Of a stretch of 64,000 nucleotides of DNA, positions 44,356 to 52,905 are shown piece after piece. Position 1 is the first letter of the stretch, and each line of letters starts with the position of its first letter. A program made the translations under genes and the position numbers. The notes below the pieces were generated by a model. It was not told the origin of the DNA. It saw nothing but the letters and a program-made list of their open reading frames with translations, and did no database searches. This DNA comes from JBAXEO01 sp963789515. GTDB lineage: Bacteria > Actinomycetota > Coriobacteriia > Anaerosomatales > JAAXUF01. The stretch lies in NCBI GenBank assembly GCA_963789515.1, contig CAWBKW010000001.1, positions 62,001-126,000 of the forward strand. The letters are read 5' to 3'.

Positions 44356-46979
44356 GTGGCGCCGCTCGAGGAGTACCGCGCCAAGCGCGACTTCACGCAC
44401 ACGCCCGAGCCGGGCGGCGAGGCCGCGCCCGATCGCCGCCGCCGAGACGCCGCTGCGCTACGTCGTCCAGAAGCACGCCGCGACGGCGCTCCACTACGAC
44501 TTCCGACTCGAGCTCGACGGCGTGCTGCTGAGCTGGGCGGTCCCCAAGGGCCCGTCGCTCGACACCCGCGACAAGCGCCTCGCGGTCCACGTCGAGGACC
44601 ACCCGATCCCCTACGCCGACTTCGAGGGCACCATCCCGGCCGGCGAGTACGGCGGCGGCACCGTCATGGTCTGGGACACCGGAACGTGGGAGCCGGTCGG
44701 CGACCCGCACGCCGGCCTGGCGAAGGGCGACCTCAAGTTCGACCTCCGCGGGATCCAAGCTGCAAGGCCGCTACGTGCTCGTCCACATGAAGCCGCGACC
44801 GGGCGAGAAGCGCGAGATGTGGCTGCTCATCAAGGAGCGCGACGAGTTCGTGCGCCCGCGCGAGGAGTTCGACGTCATCGCCGAGCAGCCCGACAGCGCG
44901 GTCACCGGCCGCTCGCTCGAGCAAGTCGCCGCCGAGGAGGCGCCGCCGGCCGACGAGCCCGACCCCGCGTTACCCGCACCTGCGGCCGGTGGCGACGCGA
45001 CGGCCACGCGCGCCACGGCGCCGTCCGCCCCCGAGGCCGCGATCGACTCCGAGATCGGCCTCGAGCTCGCGACGCTCGTGCTGCGGCCGCCGGTCTCCAA
45101 GGGCTGGCTCGCCGAGGTCAAGTACGACGGCTACCGAGCGGCCATCGCGCTCGTCGACGGCCACGCGCGCGCCTTCACGCGCAGCCATGCCGACTGGACC
45201 GACCGCTTCGCGCCGCTCGCGCGTGCGGTCGAGGCGCTCCCGGTCTCCTCGGCGGTGCTCGACGGCGAGGTCGTCGTGTTCGATGAGGCCGGCGTCTCGG
45301 GATTCGGGCTGCTGCAGAACGCGCTCGGCTCGGCGCCGGAGAAGCTGTCGTTCGTGGTGTTCGACCTGCTCTACCTCAACGGCCGAGACCTGCGCGAGCT
45401 GCCGCTGGCCACCCGCAAGGAGCTGCTCGCGACGGTTCTGGGCGACCTGCCGCCGGACTCGCCTCTGCGCTTCGCCGACCACGTCGTCGACGCCTCCGAC
45501 GAGTTCTACCGCCAGGCGTGCCTCGCCGGGCTGGAGGGCATCGTGTGCAAGCGCGCCGAGAGCCCCTATCGGCCCGGCCGCGGACGCGACTGGCAGAAGG
45601 TGAAGTGCCGGCTCACACAGGAACTGGTCGTGGGCGGCTTCACCGAGGGCGCCGGCTCCCGCGAAGGCTTCGGCTCGCTGATGGTCGGCGCCTACGACGG
45701 CGACCGGCTGGTCTACGCCGGCCGAGTCGGTACCGGTTTCGATGACGCGACGCTCGCCACCCTGCGCACGCGCCTCGACGGGCTCGAACGGCCCGAGTCG
45801 CCCTTCGCGTCGCCGCCCCACGTCACCGGACACGTGCTGCACTGGATCGAGCCGTCGCTCGTCATCGAGGTCGCCTTCCGCGAGTGGACCGCCGAGGGCC
45901 ACCTGCGCCAGCCGGTCTTCCTGGGCGTCCGCGAGGACAAGGCGCCGCGCGAGATCGTCCGCGAAGTCGCCGAGCCGAGCGGCGTGCCCGGACGAGGGCG
46001 CGTCCAGCGACGCTGAGGTCGCGGCCGAACCCGCGCCCGCCGATGCCGCCGCAGCCAACTCCCCGCCGACCGATGTTCTCGGCGTGCGCGTGACCAACCC
46101 GGACAAGCGGCTCTTCCCGGACTCGGCGTTCACCAAGGCCGACTTCGCGAACTACTACGCGGCCATCGCGCCGCTCATGCTCGCCGAGACCGCGGACCGG
46201 CCGCTCACGCTGGTGCGCTGCCCCGTCGGCCACGGCCGCGACTGCTTCTACCAGCGTCACCCGGACAAGGGCCTGAGCGAGCACATCCACACGCTCGACC
46301 ACACGCTCAAGGGCGAGACCGTGAAGCTGCTCGTGATCGACTCGGCCGAGGGGCTCGTCGCGCTCGCCCAGATGGGCGCTGTCGAGGTGCACACCTGGCT
46401 GTCCCGCACCGACGCGCCCACGCGCCCCGACCGCATCGTCTTCGATCTGGATCCCGGCGACGGAGTCGGCTGGCCGCAGATCCGCATCACCGCGCTGCTC
46501 GTCGCCGAGGAGTGCCGCGCGCTCGGGCTTCACGCCCTACGTCAAGTCCACCGGGAGCAAGGGGCTCCACGTCGTCCTGCCGATCGAGCCGGTCTGGGAG
46601 TTCGCGCGGATCCGCGCGCTCGCCAAGGCGATCGCCGATCGGATCGCCTCGCGCCACCCGGACGCGCTCACCACGGTGATGGCCAAGTCCGAGCGGACCG
46701 GCCGCATCTACTTCGACTACCTGCGCAACGCCGAGGGAGCGAGCGCCGTCGCGCCGTACTCGACGCGCAAGCTTCCCGGACCACCCTGCGCCGTGCCGCT
46801 CGCGTGGGACGAGCTCACCGACGAACTCGACATCCGCGCGTTCACGCCCGGGCGCGTGCTGGAGCGGGCGACCGACGGGCGTGGACCCCTGGGCGGATCT
46901 GCCGGACCATGCTGCCGGCTCACGAGTGCTCCGGTCAGCCGAGGAGTCGGCGACCGGGCAGGCTTCGCTGGCGGACTAG
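44356..46979 (+). CDS. ligD: ATP-dependent DNA ligase D, order phosphoesterase-ligase-polymerase (frame-interrupted, five shifts)
   Basis: GTG at 44356. About 870 residues. Phosphoesterase domain (44.46-44.79 kb): HAATALHYDFRLELDGVLLS, WAVPKGPSLD, VHVEDHPIPYADFEG, PAGEYGGGTVMVWDTG. Ligase domain (45.05-46.0 kb): nucleotidyl-transfer motif EVKYDGYRA (Lys), VVFDLLYLNG, EGIVCKRAESPYRPG-GRDWQKVK, and the OB fold. Polymerase/primase domain (46.08-46.9 kb): TNPDKRLFP, FDLDPGDGVGW (metal DxD), STGSKGLHVVLP. Shifts near 44430, 44755, 45990, 46530 and 46880. Repairs double-strand breaks with Ku. The order matches Pseudomonas LigD, not mycobacterial LigD (polymerase first). Ends overlapping the converging gene by four bases. 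Confidence 0.9.
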
Positions 46980-47662
46980 GAGAGCTCGCTCACCTTGCGG
47001 GCGGCCGCCTCGGCAAGGTCCTTGCCGACGACCAGCCGCAGCGCGCTGACCAGGTTCTCGGACATCTTGCCCAGGTCGGCCTGCTCGAGCGTGTCCGGCG
47101 TCTTGCCGATCCGCTTGCTCTCGACGTCGACCGACACCGACGCGAGCACCGACCCGATGACCGGCCGCAGCGTCTCCTCGACGCGCATGGCGAGTGCGTT
47201 AGCCACGGCTCGCCCTCGCTGCCGTCAGCGGGGTCGGCCGTCGCCGAGACGCTGCCTGTCACGGTGCGAAGGTACGCGCTCATGGCGGCGCGGACGCTGT
47301 AGAAGTACGCGGCCAGCAGGGCCATCGCGACGATGACGAGCACCTCGCGGGCGAGTTGTGCCTGCGCCAGCGAGACGCCCGTCGGTGAAGTTGACCGCCC
47401 ACTCGGTTATCGCCGAGGCGGCCAGGCACAGGATCGCGAGGATGACGTAGCTGATCTTCTCGGCGATCGCACCGCCGAGCGCGATCTTGCGCACGCCGAC
47501 CGCCTGGAAGAGGAGCGTACCTGCGACGGCCAGCCCGATGAGGCTCACGCCGATGTGCGGGTAGAAGACCGACGCCGGGATCTCGTCCGATGCGTACGCC
47601 GAAGCAGGCAGCACGGCCACAGTAGCGCCGACGACGCCGGCGATCGTCAAACCTCGTCTCAT
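46976..47662 (-). CDS. Exported/membrane protein of unknown function with amphipathic C-terminal domain (frame-interrupted)
   Basis: ATG at 47662 with GGAAGG. A signal-anchor (TIAGVVGATVAVLPASAYAS), two helices (IGVSLIGLAVAGTLLFQAVG, ISYVILAILCLAASAITEWA), then after a shift near 47385 a third helix (VLVIVAMALLAAYFYSVRAA) and, after another near 47205, a soluble tail (MANALAMRVEETLRPVIGSV ... DLAEAAARKVSELS). About 225 residues. Family not recognised. Preceded by a TATAAG -10 box and a CRP/FNR-type palindrome, so its expression is probably activated by such a regulator. Confidence 0.6.
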
Positions 47663-47754
47663 GCCCCAAGCCTTCCGGATAACGGTCGCCCCTGCTCCGC
47701 CGCCGAGCAACGCGGCGGCGATGGTTCTCTCTTCATCGGCATCGTGAGGCGGGC

Positions 47755-47760
47755 CTTATA
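47755..47760 (-). promoter_or_regulatory. -10 box (TATAAG) of the 46976-47662 gene
   Basis: Minus-strand TATAAG, five of six consensus bases, about 93 bases before the ATG. No good -35; the CRP-like site upstream overlaps where it should be, as in class II activator-dependent promoters. Confidence 0.45.
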
Positions 47761-47778
47761 GCGACGCTTTCACGCGTT

Positions 47779-47794
47779 TGTGACCTGCGTCACA
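47779..47794. promoter_or_regulatory. CRP/FNR-family binding site
   Basis: Exact TGTGA-N6-TCACA palindrome. Its centre lies about 39-41 bases upstream of the start predicted from the -10 at 47755, the class II activation position. Confidence 0.5.
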
Positions 47795-47826
47795 GGTGGA
47801 GGCTACCTGTTCGGGTGCCGTCGCGG

Positions 47827-49662
47827 CTAGTCGGCGCCTCCGCCGCCTCCGCCGCCACCACCTCCACCACCGCCGGAGAACCCACCACCGCCGCCCGATG
47901 ACGAGGACATCTGGCTGGCGGCGACCGAGGACGCCGAGGCGAAGCCGCTCTGCAGCGAGGATATCGGCGAGCTACCGTAGCTCCCTCCGCCGTAGACCCA
48001 CCAGTAGGTCATCGCGAAGCCCTGGTCCTGCACGACCTGCGGCACCGCGACCTTGAGCTGGGCGATGACCTCCTCGGCGATCCCGAAGACCACCGCGAGC
48101 ACCAGGAAGCGGTTCCACAGCACCACCGACGCAGGCGGCGCCTCGTTCAGGCGCGAGAAGTCCTTGAGGAAGTTGCGCAGCGCGACGTACTGAGCCTGGA
48201 GTTCGGCGCCCTTCCGCGTGCGATGAGACATGAACATCGCGAGGACCGCGATGACGGCGCCACAGATCATCGGAAGCACCAGCCCGAGGTAGACCTGCGA
48301 GGCGAACGAGGCGACCCAGCCGATGGCCACCACAGCCGTGGCGAGCACGAACAGCCCGACCTGCCACCCACCGCTCGCGGAATCCAGCAGCCCGAGCTGC
48401 TCGGCCTCGGCCGTGGCGTCGTCCTTCCAGCCCTGGATCGCCTCCGAGAACGACTTGGGGTTGTCCTTCGCGTAGTCCTTGATGTCATCGAGGCGCACCG
48501 GCCCGCCTTCGCCGATATCGTCGAAGAGGATGCGCGTGAGCGTGGCGTCGAGGCCGGTGAGCCCGGCCTGCGCCTCCGGGGCTATCGACAGCTCGTACGT
48601 CTTGTTGTCCTTGCCGCCGAAGAACCCGGTGGTGGTCTCGACGACGGGCTCCATGCGGATGACGCGCTTGTCGGCGAGGTTCATCAGCGTCGCGGCGATG
48701 TCGGAGTCCTGCACCTTGCCGAAGCGCCAGAGCGCACCGACGACCGCCGGCGGAAGCTCGGGCGCGGGGTCCTCTCGGAAGTACTGGCCCTGGAACTGCG
48801 GCTTGAACTCCTTGCCATGCTTGAGGAACGCCCAGATCGCGAAGGCGAGAGCTGCAAGCGACAAGAGCCCGAGCCCCCCGACCACGAATCCGACCAGGGC
48901 GATAGCCTTCATGCGGGTGAGGTTTGCCTCCCGGGCCCACTTCGCCTCCTCGGCCAGCACGGTCTTCTTGCGGGGCTGGTCGATGACGGGTGCGGCCGGC
49001 AACGCCGACGCGGGATAGAGGACCCGGGCCTCGACGAACGTCTCCGGCGGGACCCTGGGCACGGTGAGGGTGACGACGCCGTCCGGGCCGATCGCGACCT
49101 TGCCGGTCAGCGGGCCGTGCGCCCAGGCCTGCACCTGGTCTTTGGAGAGCGGGACCGGGGGTTTGATGGTGATGGAGACGTCGGATGTCGGCACCGTCCA
49201 CTGTGAGCCGATGAACTGCCAGTAGAGCTCCGAGGTGTCCTGGTAGCGCTGCGCGGCGTTCGCCACGTCGTAGCTCAGCCGGAACGTCGCCTGCTGGTCG
49301 GACTTGCGGAAGTAGGTGCTGACCGACGTCAGCCCACCGGACGTGTCGATGTAGTAGGTGCCGGGCGGCCGGTCGCCCCCCGGGGGCGTATCCGTCGGGG
49401 CAAGCGGGCGAGCCTGCCCGTCCACGACCTCCTCGACCGCGTTCACCGTGACAGCCTGACCGCTCCGAGTCGCGAGGTCCCAGTACACCCGCGAGAAGTC
49501 GCCGCTGAAGTCGAACGAGCGCTGCTCCACGACCGACATCGACCCGTCCGGCTTGAGCTGCGCCTCGATGACGACGGGGCCCATGGTGTAGCTCTTGGCC
49601 AGCGCCGGCAGCGCGAGGGCGAGCTGGAGGCCGAGGGCGAGCGCGAGCAACGGAAGCACCAT
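47827..49662 (-). CDS. DUF2207 family membrane protein with glycine-rich tail
   Basis: 611 residues as read from the ATG at 49662. Signal peptide (LALGLQLALALPALAKS), then an extracytoplasmic beta-rich DUF2207 domain (VVIEAQLKPDGSMSVVEQRS, FDFSGDFSRVYWDLA), a helix near residue 250, a winged-helix-like cytoplasmic part (PPAVVGALWRFGKVQDSDIA, ATLMNLADKRVI) and two more helices. The last 40 residues are Ser/Gly-rich ending in an unbroken run of glycines, usual for the family. The GTG at 49699 overlaps the tadA stop (GTGA) and may be the true start, with a shift near 49668. Function unknown. Confidence 0.88.
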   Translation of the reverse strand: MVLPLLALALGLQLALALPALAKSYTMGPVVIEAQLKPDGSMSVVEQRSFDFSGDFSRVYWDLATRSGQAVTVNAVEEVVDGQARPLAPTDTPPGGDRPPGTYYIDTSGGLTSVSTYFRKSDQQATFRLSYDVANAAQRYQDTSELYWQFIGSQWTVPTSDVSITIKPPVPLSKDQVQAWAHGPLTGKVAIGPDGVVTLTVPRVPPETFVEARVLYPASALPAAPVIDQPRKKTVLAEEAKWAREANLTRMKAIALVGFVVGGLGLLSLAALAFAIWAFLKHGKEFKPQFQGQYFREDPAPELPPAVVGALWRFGKVQDSDIAATLMNLADKRVIRMEPVVETTTGFFGGKDNKTYELSIAPEAQAGLTGLDATLTRILFDDIGEGGPVRLDDIKDYAKDNPKSFSEAIQGWKDDATAEAEQLGLLDSASGGWQVGLFVLATAVVAIGWVASFASQVYLGLVLPMICGAVIAVLAMFMSHRTRKGAELQAQYVALRNFLKDFSRLNEAPPASVVLWNRFLVLAVVFGIAEEVIAQLKVAVPQVVQDQGFAMTYWWVYGGGSYGSSPISSLQSGFASASSVAASQMSSSSGGGGGFSGGGGGGGGGGGGGAD

Positions 49663-49695
49663 CCAAAGGGTGCGTCGGCTCTGCCGGATGTGCGT

Positions 49696-50157
49696 TCACG
49701 ACCGCTCCTCTCTCAGGCGCCTGAAGAAGTCGCGCAGCAACGCTGCGGACTCATCGGCGAGTATTCCCGAAGTGACCTCGAAGCGGTGGTTGAGCCGCTC
49801 GTCGCTCGAGAGATCGTAGAGCGTGCCGAGGGCCCCCGCCTTGGGATCGTCGGCAGCGAACACGCAGCGTGCGATCCGGGCCTGGTGCATCAGGCCGGCG
49901 CACATGGGGCAGGGCTCGAGCGTCACGTACACGGTGCAGTCTGAAAGCCGCCAGCGCTCCAGCGCCATCGCCGCCGAGCGGATCGCGAGGAACTCGGCAT
50001 GGCCCGCCGGGTCATGGTCGATCTCACGACGATTGTGGCCCGACGCAACGAGCGCCCCGTCGCACACGACGACCGCACCGATCGGGACCTCCCCGAGCGA
50101 CGCAGCGCGGCGGGCCTCGTCCAGCGCAAGCGCCATGTAGGTCTCGTCCGACCGCAT
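49696..50157 (-). CDS. tadA: tRNA-specific adenosine deaminase
   Basis: 153 residues. Deaminates A34 to inosine in tRNA-Arg(ACG). Zinc and proton-shuttle motif HAEFLAIRSA (HAE) and second zinc motif PCPMCAGLM (PCxxC) are complete, and the C-terminal FFRRLREER matches TadA. Its substrate tRNA-Arg(ACG) is encoded about 500 bases away. Intact; overlaps the downstream DUF2207 reading unit by GTGA. Starts about 85 bases from the divergent tRNA-Ser(UGA) gene. Confidence 0.95.
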   Translation of the reverse strand: MRSDETYMALALDEARRAASLGEVPIGAVVVCDGALVASGHNRREIDHDPAGHAEFLAIRSAAMALERWRLSDCTVYVTLEPCPMCAGLMHQARIARCVFAADDPKAGALGTLYDLSSDERLNHRFEVTSGILADESAALLRDFFRRLREERS

Positions 50158-50195
50158 TCGTCCCCTCGCTCGTGCCCTCGATACGCGTCGTGTAG

Positions 50196-50224
50196 CTTCA
50201 GTCTAGCCGACCGCACGCTATACT
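50196..50224 (+). promoter_or_regulatory. Promoter of tRNA-Ser(UGA)
   Basis: TATACT at 50219-50224 with CTTCAG 17 bases upstream. The -10 is the same hexamer as at the two serine tRNA genes near 20.4 and 20.6 kb; the -35 is weak. Confidence 0.6.
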
Positions 50225-50243
50225 CTCCTGCGTGCGCTGGAGC

Positions 50244-50333
50244 GGAGGGGTGGCAGAGTGGTTGATTGCGGCAGTCTTGAAAACTGCTTACGGGGCAACT
50301 CGTACGAGGGTTCGAATCCCTCCCCCTCCGCCA
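50244..50333 (+). tRNA. tRNA-Ser(UGA)
   Basis: Acceptor GGAGGGG/CCCCTCC, discriminator G, encoded CCA; anticodon loop CTTGAAA (anticodon TGA); long variable arm; T-loop GGTTCGAATCC. Confidence 0.97.
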
Positions 50334-50393
50334 GCGCGCCGAGCCGGGATCGGGCGCACCCGCCGACGCTGGCAGGAGCGCCTGTTGCGCGGC

Positions 50394-50422
50394 TTTACGC
50401 TCGGCGGCCGCGCGGGTACTAT
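50394..50422 (+). promoter_or_regulatory. Promoter of tRNA-Ser(GCU)
   Basis: TTTACG, 17-base spacer, TACTAT, about 40 bases before the mature tRNA. Confidence 0.6.
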
Positions 50423-50461
50423 TACCACTCGCGCGCGGGGACTTCGTTGTCGTGCGTTCGC

Positions 50462-50555
50462 GGAGAGCTGGCCGAGTCGGTCGAAGGCGCTCGCCTGCTA
50501 AGCGAGTAAGGGGGTAAAGCCCCCTTCGAGGGTTCGAATCCCTCGCTCTCCGCCA
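50462..50555 (+). tRNA. tRNA-Ser(GCU)
   Basis: Acceptor GGAGAGC/GCTCTCC, discriminator G, CCA encoded; anticodon loop CTGCTAA (anticodon GCT, codons AGU/AGC); long variable arm; T-loop GGTTCGAATCC. Confidence 0.97.
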
Positions 50556-50588
50556 TTTGACATCCTTCGTGCTGCCTGAACTGCGAGA

Positions 50589-50617
50589 TTGACAGCGCAG
50601 AACGCTGGTGGCAGGAT
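50589..50617 (+). promoter_or_regulatory. Promoter of tRNA-Arg(ACG)
   Basis: Consensus TTGACA followed after 17 bases by CAGGAT (weak -10), 25 bases before the tRNA. Confidence 0.5.
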
Positions 50618-50641
50618 ACCTAAGCCCTTCGGGGCGGCAAT

Positions 50642-50717
50642 GCGGATGTAGCTCAATGGATAGAGTATCTGACTACGAATCAGAAGGTTGCAGGTTCGAG
50701 TCCTGCCATCCGCACCA
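50642..50717 (+). tRNA. tRNA-Arg(ACG)
   Basis: Acceptor GCGGATG/CATCCGC, discriminator A, CCA encoded; D-arm TAGCTCAATGGATAGAG; anticodon stem TCTGA/TCAGA with loop CTACGAA (anticodon ACG, edited to ICG by TadA); T-loop GGTTCGAGTCC. Confidence 0.97.
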
Positions 50718-50731
50718 CGGCACTCACGGCG

Positions 50732-50749
50732 GCCTCCCCTCGGGGAGGC
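50732..50749 (+). terminator. Terminator of tRNA-Arg(ACG)
   Basis: GCCTCCCC / GGGGAGGC with a two-base loop, followed by TGTCTGCGTTT, 15 bases after the tRNA. Confidence 0.75.
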
Positions 50750-50790
50750 TGTCTGCGTTTCGACGCAGACAACGACGACGCAATGAGGAA

Positions 50791-50821
50791 ACCCCGGCCA
50801 CCGAGACAGGGTGACCGGGGT
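50791..50821. terminator. Terminator of DUF1269-type paralogue 5
   Basis: ACCCCGGCCACC pairs with GGTGACCGGGGT (11 of 12 positions) around a seven-base loop, 35 bases past the stop of the minus-strand gene. Confidence 0.7.
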
Positions 50822-50855
50822 CTCATGTTGGAGCCTGCCGTGTGACGGGCGCGTG

Positions 50856-51380
50856 CTAGTACGAATCCACGGCCTTGGTCATATCGTAGCCGGCTTCCGA
50901 CAGAGCCTTGTTCAGCTTGTCGTAGTCTCCCGAGTCGATCGCCTTGTTGATCTTCTTGTCCGACTTGGCCAGGGCCTTGTCGATCCGGTCGGCGTACAGG
51001 TCATCGGCAACGACCACGACCGCGGATGTTCCGGGCGCGAGATACTCCTCCATGTCGACGCCGAGCTCCTTCTCCTCATGACGCTTCACGAGCTCGCCGA
51101 TCCCGGCGCCTATCGCGGCGCCGGCGGCGGTCGCCAGGAGCAGCGGAGGCGCGAACAGGCCTACGGCGATGCCGGCGGCGCCACCGAGCAGAACGCCCCC
51201 CGAGACGGGAGTGGCGCCGTGCTCCTTGACCTCAACCTTGCCGTCTGCATCGCGCGTCATGACGACCGCTCCGACGATGGCGAAGTCCTTGTCCTGCGCG
51301 TCCTTGAGCGACTTGAGGTCCGCCTCAGCTGAGTCGGTGTCGGCGTAGGAGGCCACGTACAGTACCAAGTTCGGATCCAT
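50856..51380 (-). CDS. DUF1269-type glycine-zipper protein, paralogue 5
   Basis: 174 residues, ATG after AGAAGGGA. VLYVASYADTDSAEADLKSL, VVMTRDADGKVEVKEHGATP, then GLFAPPLLLATAAGAAIGAG, LAPGTSAVVVVADDL and a long Lys/Asp-rich amphipathic tail (KSDKKINKAIDSGDYDKL). Same fold order as paralogues 1-3, with APPLLL in place of FPPSLL. Intact. Followed by its own terminator. Confidence 0.78.
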   Translation of the reverse strand: MDPNLVLYVASYADTDSAEADLKSLKDAQDKDFAIVGAVVMTRDADGKVEVKEHGATPVSGGVLLGGAAGIAVGLFAPPLLLATAAGAAIGAGIGELVKRHEEKELGVDMEEYLAPGTSAVVVVADDLYADRIDKALAKSDKKINKAIDSGDYDKLNKALSEAGYDMTKAVDSY

Positions 51381-51474
51381 CGCTCTGTCCCTTCTGATAG
51401 TCGGTCCCCTCTGGGGGCTTCACTGCATCGGATTGTGCCCGTTCGCTCGCACGCGCAACACTCGGTCGCGGCCC

Positions 51475-52674
51475 TCAGGCCTCGCGGAGCGAGACCTGCA
51501 GCGAGCCCGCGAGTGCAACGAGCATCGCACCGGCTCCGACCCCCGCCACGACCCACTCGAGGGACACCGAGTCCGCCAGCGCACCCACGGCGATGACCCC
51601 TGCGACCATGGCGATGCGGTTGACGCTCGTGGAGGCCGCCATGACACGGCCGCGCACCGGACCGGTCGAGCGCGCCTGGAGGATGGTCGTAGCAGGGACG
51701 ACGAACCACATGTTGGCCACACCGCACGCGACCAGGAACGGCACCGCTGCCCATATCGTCTGAGTGAATGCGATCGCGAAGAGCGAAAGCCCGAACGCCG
51801 CGATTCCCAAGAGGAACTTCGCCCCGGCTCTCCCCGCGCCGCTCCTGCCGACGGCGAGAGCGCCCAGGATGGTCCCGGCGGTCACCGCCGCATCCAGCAG
51901 CGCGACCCCGGGCGCCCCTGCGTTGTAGCGCTGCAGCGCGAGCGCGTAGCTCAGAGCGATTGCACCGGCGGCGAACACCGCAGCCGAGGCGTACACGCCG
52001 ATGAGGTCGCGGAGCACGGCGCTGTTCCAGATGAAGCGCAGTCCGTCGGCAGCCTCGGTCCAGACGCTGCCAGCGCCCTCCTCGGCTTCGACCACCCTGC
52101 GGGGCAGGGATATGCGGGCGATCATGACCGCCGAGAACACAAAGGAGACCGCGTCCACGCCGAACGCCATCGCGTGCCCGAGCAGCGCTACGAGCGCTGC
52201 GCCAACCGCGAGCCCGGCGAACTCCGCAACGGCTTCGGCGGTGTCGTCGAGGGAGTTCGCAGCCATGAGTTCGTCGGCGGGAACGAGGTCGGGGATGATC
52301 GCGCGTTTGGCCGGGACGAAGAAGAGCGAGACGGTCGAAACGATGAAGGCGATCGCGTACACCCAGCCGATGCCGAACCGCGCCACGAACGGGATGACGG
52401 CGACCAGCCCCGCGCGAGCGAGGTCGGCCCAGATCATGGTGCGACGCCGGTCCCAGCGGTCGACATAGACTCCGGCGAGGAGTCCGAACAGCGCCGCCGG
52501 CAGCAGGGTGATCCCCAGCATGAGACCCATCTGGAACATCGAGCCCGTCACGGCGTAGACCATCATCGCCATCGCGATCTGGTTGATCTTGTCGCCGATC
52601 ATCGAGACGAACTGCCCGATCCAGAGCCAACGATAGTTGGCCACGCGGAGCGGAGCGAACACGCCAGGCTTCAC
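51475..52674 (-). CDS. MFS transporter (MFS_3/enterobactin-exporter-like)
   Basis: 399 residues from the GTG at 52674 (GAAGGGGG upstream). Twelve helices. Begins PLRVANYRWLWIGQFVSMIG, a usual start for the EntS/MFS_3 group; motif A is VYVDRWDRRRTMIWADLARA; ends in GVGAGAMLVALAGSL. Intact, no shifts. Substrate unknown; such proteins export macrolides, siderophores or are orphan. Single gene, divergent from the SDR operon. Confidence 0.85.
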   Translation of the reverse strand: MKPGVFAPLRVANYRWLWIGQFVSMIGDKINQIAMAMMVYAVTGSMFQMGLMLGITLLPAALFGLLAGVYVDRWDRRRTMIWADLARAGLVAVIPFVARFGIGWVYAIAFIVSTVSLFFVPAKRAIIPDLVPADELMAANSLDDTAEAVAEFAGLAVGAALVALLGHAMAFGVDAVSFVFSAVMIARISLPRRVVEAEEGAGSVWTEAADGLRFIWNSAVLRDLIGVYASAAVFAAGAIALSYALALQRYNAGAPGVALLDAAVTAGTILGALAVGRSGAGRAGAKFLLGIAAFGLSLFAIAFTQTIWAAVPFLVACGVANMWFVVPATTILQARSTGPVRGRVMAASTSVNRIAMVAGVIAVGALADSVSLEWVVAGVGAGAMLVALAGSLQVSLREA

Positions 52675-52905
52675 ATGACCCCCTTCCGGCCCCATCATCG
52701 ACCGCGCCGCGCCGAGCTGCCGACCCCCGGTCGACACGCGCCTCACCTGCGCGAAAGCAGTGGCGCCTCAGTATCGGGCAAACCGCCGCGCAGAGCCATG
52801 CCACGCGAAGCGAGCACGGTGCGAGCCGTCCCCAACCTGCGCCAGGCGGTATCCTGAGGTCACGCAGCAGAGCCCCGGATCGCGCGTGACACCGAAGGAG
52901 CGCTC

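Noticed and set aside
47827..47878. Glycine run (repeated GGC/GCC triplets) as a microsatellite
   Set aside because: It encodes the Gly-rich tail normal for DUF2207 proteins.
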